A DNA stretch of 45,968 bases, from contig JBLIRR010000048.1 of NCBI GenBank assembly GCA_049472395.1, positions 1 through 45,968 on the forward strand. Direction: 5' to 3'. The position numbers and the translations under genes were made by a program. This DNA is from JBLIRR01 sp049472395 (GTDB lineage: Bacteria > SZUA-182 > DTGQ01 > JBLIRR01). Below are positions 42,472-45,968 of the stretch, piece after piece. Position 1 is the first letter of the stretch; every line of letters begins with the position of its first letter. Below the pieces are notes generated by a model. The model searched no databases. It had not been told where the DNA came from and saw only the letters and a program-made list of their open reading frames with translations.

Positions 42472-43422
42472 ATGAAGAAGTCGAAAAAAACACCATTTTT
42501 TTTAATCTTATTCGTTACTTTCATTCTTATCTGGATTATTGCGTATGATTTCTACTTTCGTTATGATGTAAATAAAAAAATAAGTTCATTTGTTCGATTC
42601 AATTCGTCCGTTCACTATAAGAGAACCATCTTTTTAACTTATGATGATGGACCTTCTAATGATGGGAAAGTATATGGAGATACCCAGGTCAATAATATAT
42701 TTTTAAAAAATGCAATTACTGACATCATCCCTGATTATAACTTTCACATAACACCCACAGAAAATCTCCTCAATATACTTAAGGCATCCAATATAACTGC
42801 TCTCTTTTTTATTTCAGGAATAAGCTTTGATGCTTCAGAAAATGGGACGCACCAAATTCAAAGGATCATTAATGAAAACCATAAAATAGGGAATCACTTT
42901 TATTCCCATAAAAAGTCTACTGCAGAATCGATAGAGTGGATATTAGAAGATATGACAAAAGCGCACAATCTTATAAAGCAATTAACTCATATTCCAATAA
43001 ATATTTACCGACCCCCTTATGGTGATTGGAATTTAAAGCTCTCTAAAAAGGTTTGGAAAAATGAAGTATTAAAAGACTATATTTTCCCTATGATGTGGAC
43101 CAATGATTTTAATGATTGGCATCCTTTTGACAATCCACAATTAGCGAGACAAATTCAACGCCAGGTTACTGAGTTTTTAAAAAATAATATAAACAAAAGT
43201 GGACGTATCGTCCTCCTTCATGATCCTTATATTTATAGTGTTCTCGTCACTGCTGAGCTTATCCGCCAAGCCCCACAATATGGATTTACAATTGAAGACA
43301 TTGAAACGCTTATCAAGGCATGGAAGGAAAACATCAATTATTATATAAAATCCCCTTACCTGTATTATATTTCCGACCGTCTAGGACAATTAAAGGAAAA
43401 TATCACTTTCATTATTAATTAA
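42472..43422 (+). CDS. Polysaccharide deacetylase (NodB/CE4 family), membrane-anchored
   Basis: This 316-residue enzyme has an N-terminal anchor (about 8-26). The CE4 motifs appear in order: TYDDGPS (Asp58, Asp59), GNHFYSH (His141, His145), RPPYGDWN, TNDFNDWHP and VLLHDPY. These complete the metal site and catalytic residues. About 25 extra residues (NDGKVYGDTQVNNIFL...) separate motif 1 from the first barrel helix. Substrates of the family are N-acetyl groups on peptidoglycan, chitin-like or capsular glycans. AAGGGAT lies about eight bases upstream of the ATG. The 199-bp gap before it (42273-42471) shows nothing else. Confidence 0.88.
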   Translation: MKKSKKTPFFLILFVTFILIWIIAYDFYFRYDVNKKISSFVRFNSSVHYKRTIFLTYDDGPSNDGKVYGDTQVNNIFLKNAITDIIPDYNFHITPTENLLNILKASNITALFFISGISFDASENGTHQIQRIINENHKIGNHFYSHKKSTAESIEWILEDMTKAHNLIKQLTHIPINIYRPPYGDWNLKLSKKVWKNEVLKDYIFPMMWTNDFNDWHPFDNPQLARQIQRQVTEFLKNNINKSGRIVLLHDPYIYSVLVTAELIRQAPQYGFTIEDIETLIKAWKENINYYIKSPYLYYISDRLGQLKENITFIIN

Positions 43423-43478
43423 TTTTTATAAAGATATAAGATCAAAATAGAAAATTTATTCTAATATATAAATAACAT

Positions 43479-44219
43479 CTATCGGATCATTGTTATTTTC
43501 CTTTGAGCTACTATTGTTGTCTCTGTTTTTCGTTTAATTCCTCCTGCTCGCCAAAGAATACTTATTGTCTCATCTTTCATATGCTTTACAACAATATTTG
43601 AAATATTCGCACATTTAATCATTCCGTCAAGTTCCTCATTAGTGTAATAAGACACCACGGGAGCTCCAATATTATTATTCCATGTATCGAAAATATATAC
43701 TCGCTTTGATGTTACTTTAGTTATGAAACGTTTTAAATAAAAAAGTATTGTCATAGTAACTGAGGGGTAAAATACTGGTTCAACTATAATTAGCCATCCT
43801 CCCTCTTTGACTAGTGTAAAGGCGTTTCTTACTGCACTTTCCGCATTACGTTTAGACTGTGTTCGAGTGTTTCCTACAAGATGATGTAAAACCGCACCCA
43901 TAAGAACGAAATCAAACTTTTTCTGTATGCTCCTTATAAAACTGCCATCTAAAACTGATCCCAAAAATATATCGCAATCAAATCTTTTTTTCACTTGCGC
44001 TAAATAATTCGGAGAAATATCCATTCCACTCACATTCCAGATCGAAGTATTATTTTTGACATACTCGATGATATCTCCTCCCCCACACCCTATATCTACT
44101 AATGTACTTTTTTTGTGAGCATGTAAATTAATAAATCTAATGGCAAAATTAAACCTCCCAGGACAGTATCGGGGAGTATAGCGGTCAAAATACTCTACTG
44201 TTTTTTTATCTGCGTCCAT
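43479..44219 (-). CDS. Class I SAM-dependent methyltransferase
   Basis: This 246-residue protein has motif I LVDIGCGGGDIIEYV (about 40-54), Asp in GMDISPNYL, FDFVLMGAVLHHLVG and GGWLIIVEPVF, as in small-molecule or lipid/sugar methyltransferases. The substrate is unknown. The reading frame stays open about 50 codons upstream of ATG 44219, including a Cys-rich stretch (KICDANEDGILCSC), but it holds no ATG, GTG or TTG. The annotated start is therefore kept. It could be an N-terminally shortened gene. Its neighbours suggest a surface glycan or glycolipid role. Confidence 0.8.
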   Translation of the reverse strand: MDADKKTVEYFDRYTPRYCPGRFNFAIRFINLHAHKKSTLVDIGCGGGDIIEYVKNNTSIWNVSGMDISPNYLAQVKKRFDCDIFLGSVLDGSFIRSIQKKFDFVLMGAVLHHLVGNTRTQSKRNAESAVRNAFTLVKEGGWLIIVEPVFYPSVTMTILFYLKRFITKVTSKRVYIFDTWNNNIGAPVVSYYTNEELDGMIKCANISNIVVKHMKDETISILWRAGGIKRKTETTIVAQRKITMIR

Positions 44220-44353
44220 ATATGTTTTCTTTGTTATGCAAGAACATAATATACCATCTTCATTAGCATCACAAATCTTATACTTTATGGCTTCATTGAA
44301 CTTGCTGCAAACTTTTTCGCCCTGCTTGTTGTGAATATATCTGAGGATTGAAT

Positions 44354-45967
44354 TTACTCGACAGTTGCCCCGTCTGGAACGATAGTGTTTTCATAAATAT
44401 GAGTTTCTTCCTCAATAGTCACATAATCACCAATAGATACTCCTTGCTCAATAACAACCTCCTTCTTAATTATACAACCTGATCCAATGGACGTAATACC
44501 CATGATTTCTACCTCTTTACCGATCCACACGTTGGCGCCAATTATCACGTCATCACCTATAAAAACCTCCTTATTGATCTTGCTGCCATCTCCAACTACA
44601 AAATTATCGCCAATATTGCTCTCCTTATCCATAATAACGTTCGAACCAATATGGGGGTTATCATCAATTACCACTCCTTTTTTAATCTCAGTTCCACATC
44701 CGATGACAGGATTTTTACCTATTACCGCGGTTGGATCTATGATGGCATTTGGGCAGACGCACTCATCCCCAAACCCATCATTATTGACGTCTGCCTGATC
44801 TACATTAGGGACTGTTGGACAATTATCTATATCTCCACAAATCCCATCACCATCTATGTCATTTACAGAATCATTGATAACTGTCACCATTTGATTACAA
44901 CTTATATAATTTCCTGAATCATCCGTAGCTGTCCATATGACTGTCGTAGTCCCCACCGGAAATATATCTGGGGAATTATTGCTCACTGTTACATCACCAT
45001 CACAATTATCCGTTACAATAGGCTCTCCTAAATCAACTACTGGAGGTAAGCTACCCGTCTGTACTATAATTAAACCTGCGGGACACATAATGCTAGGTGC
45101 GCTCGTATCCTGCACTGTTACTGTTGCGCTGCATGTACTCACATTACCGCTGGTATCTTTTACTGTTAACTCTACCGTATTTGCTCCTATCTCCATACAG
45201 CTAAAAGTTAGTGGACTTGCTGTCATTGTCGATATCCCACAATTATCATTTGATCCGTTATTTATATCATCCGCTATTATGCTCGCTACTCCCGTTGTAT
45301 CCAGATTTATTATTATATCATGACATACAACTGTTGGTAAGATAGTATCCTTTACTGTTACAATAGCCATACACTGAGCACTATTATCATATATATCTGT
45401 ACCAGTCAGTAATACATTGTTACTTCCCACATCATTACACGTAAATTCACTAGGTATTACGTCTAATGTCAATTCACCATAAAAGCCGTTCGAACCATTG
45501 CATACTTGATCACCGGTAATAGATACATACCCAGTATCAATAAGATCTAAGGTAATATCTTGGCAAAAAACTTCTGGGTTAGGATCGTAAAATTGAAATA
45601 GTACTGCATCAGCTATGACAAACCCATTAGCCTCATCAGTAAGCTGCATATAATTACCTGTCCCCGCCTCAAGGAAAAATTGTCCGAGATACTCCCACCA
45701 ATGGCCTTGATAAAGCAAATCATCAGGGGATTGTTGCTGATCCACAGAACCTACAGTCGTTTCTACATATTCGCCAGTTTGAAAATTATAATACTTGATT
45801 TTATAACGAGCATTAGTTGCTCTGTTAGTCCCTGCTGTCCAACAGGTATAAATATCATAATAACCACTATCCACAATCTGTGGCCTAAACATAAAGGTAT
45901 TACTCCCTGATCCAGCAGCATGATATTTTGCATTATCATTCCATGTACCATCTGTATTTGAAACATT
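44354..45967 (-). CDS. Large secreted protein: golvesin-like domain, HYR repeats, TSP3, left-handed beta-helix (5' partial)
   Basis: The frame is open to the window edge, so the N-terminus and signal are missing; at least 537 residues are visible. In order: a golvesin/Xly-like carbohydrate-binding domain (about 45520-45967; GYYDIYTCWTAGTNRATNARY ... WWEYLGQFFLEAGTG ... VIADAVLFQF); three to four Cys-containing HYR/Ig-like repeats (VTVKDTILPTVVC, NDNCGIS); and a thrombospondin-3 calcium segment (DIDGDGICGDIDNCPTVPN...DVNNDGFGDEC). Last come about 20 uninterrupted hexapeptide repeats to the C-terminus (AVIGKN-PVIGCG-TEIKKG ... ATVE). That end would form a left-handed beta-helix of six to seven turns. 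It looks like a calcium-stabilised cell-surface protein with no obvious sorting tail after the helix. Confidence 0.75.
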   Translation of the reverse strand, partial: NVSNTDGTWNDNAKYHAAGSGSNTFMFRPQIVDSGYYDIYTCWTAGTNRATNARYKIKYYNFQTGEYVETTVGSVDQQQSPDDLLYQGHWWEYLGQFFLEAGTGNYMQLTDEANGFVIADAVLFQFYDPNPEVFCQDITLDLIDTGYVSITGDQVCNGSNGFYGELTLDVIPSEFTCNDVGSNNVLLTGTDIYDNSAQCMAIVTVKDTILPTVVCHDIIINLDTTGVASIIADDINNGSNDNCGISTMTASPLTFSCMEIGANTVELTVKDTSGNVSTCSATVTVQDTSAPSIMCPAGLIIVQTGSLPPVVDLGEPIVTDNCDGDVTVSNNSPDIFPVGTTTVIWTATDDSGNYISCNQMVTVINDSVNDIDGDGICGDIDNCPTVPNVDQADVNNDGFGDECVCPNAIIDPTAVIGKNPVIGCGTEIKKGVVIDDNPHIGSNVIMDKESNIGDNFVVGDGSKINKEVFIGDDVIIGANVWIGKEVEIMGITSIGSGCIIKKEVVIEQGVSIGDYVTIEEETHIYENTIVPDGATVE

Positions 45968-45968
45968 G

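Noticed and set aside
1..45968. CRISPR array or toxin-antitoxin locus
   Set aside because: No regularly spaced repeats with unique spacers and no recognisable toxin/antitoxin pair were seen on either strand.

Overview
The window comes from an uncultivated, probably anaerobic Gram-negative (diderm) bacterium. A type IV pilus secretin, a LapA/LapB pair, and the C-terminal strand of a broken outer-membrane beta-barrel gene all point to an outer membrane. A ThiC plus histidine-type Thi4 thiamine route points to an anaerobic, sulfide-containing setting. The mix (7TM hybrid kinases, HD-GYP regulators, HYR/thrombospondin-3 surface proteins) resembles Omnitrophota-like candidate phyla, but no marker here fixes the phylum.

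Layout. (1) 1-4140 is very AT-rich: a transposase tail, about 1.1 kb of near-empty DNA, a nitroreductase/FAD-oxidoreductase pair, and the membrane sensor of a giant hybrid kinase. (2) Base composition jumps inside that kinase at about 4140; the rest of it and the convergent operon tktA-tktB-RuBisCO-like protein (10325 to 7208) are GC-richer. (3) 10.4-17.4 kb holds a prepilin-like gene, a second 7TM-kinase-receiver-kinase paralogue, two paralogous HD-GYP response regulators, a CBS-pair protein and two gene remnants (an outer-membrane protein and a phage Rha-like protein). (4) 17.5-24.9 kb is housekeeping: nrdR-acyP, tRNA-Val and tRNA-Asp, a nitrilase-family amidase, the thiamine operon thi4-thiC-thiE-thiD, then a secreted STN/Pro-rich/TPR protein with a receiver/degenerate-GGDEF partner. 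(5) 24.9-27.2 kb on the minus strand is trpS-apbE-NusG-II protein. (6) 27.4-37.1 kb is pilMNOPQ, a HIT hydrolase, lapA-lapB and mutS. (7) 37.5-46 kb is the cell-surface region: a Gly/Tyr-rich exported protein with its own terminator, a secreted glycoside-hydrolase-like protein, a GT-C glycosyltransferase, a polysaccharide deacetylase, a methyltransferase, and the end of a large golvesin-like/HYR/TSP3/left-handed beta-helix protein.

How the genes work together. The kinases and HD-GYP proteins form a duplicated signalling module likely feeding cyclic-di-GMP turnover. The pilus assembly genes, the prepilin-like protein and the surface genes are plausible outputs of that signalling, which is inference. 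The most intriguing metabolic unit is the split transketolase coupled to a RuBisCO-like protein. It has its own consensus-like promoter and TAATG-type coupling, and suggests a specialised sugar-phosphate pathway. The most intriguing structural features are the chimeric kinase and the uninterrupted 20-hexad beta-helix on a secreted protein.
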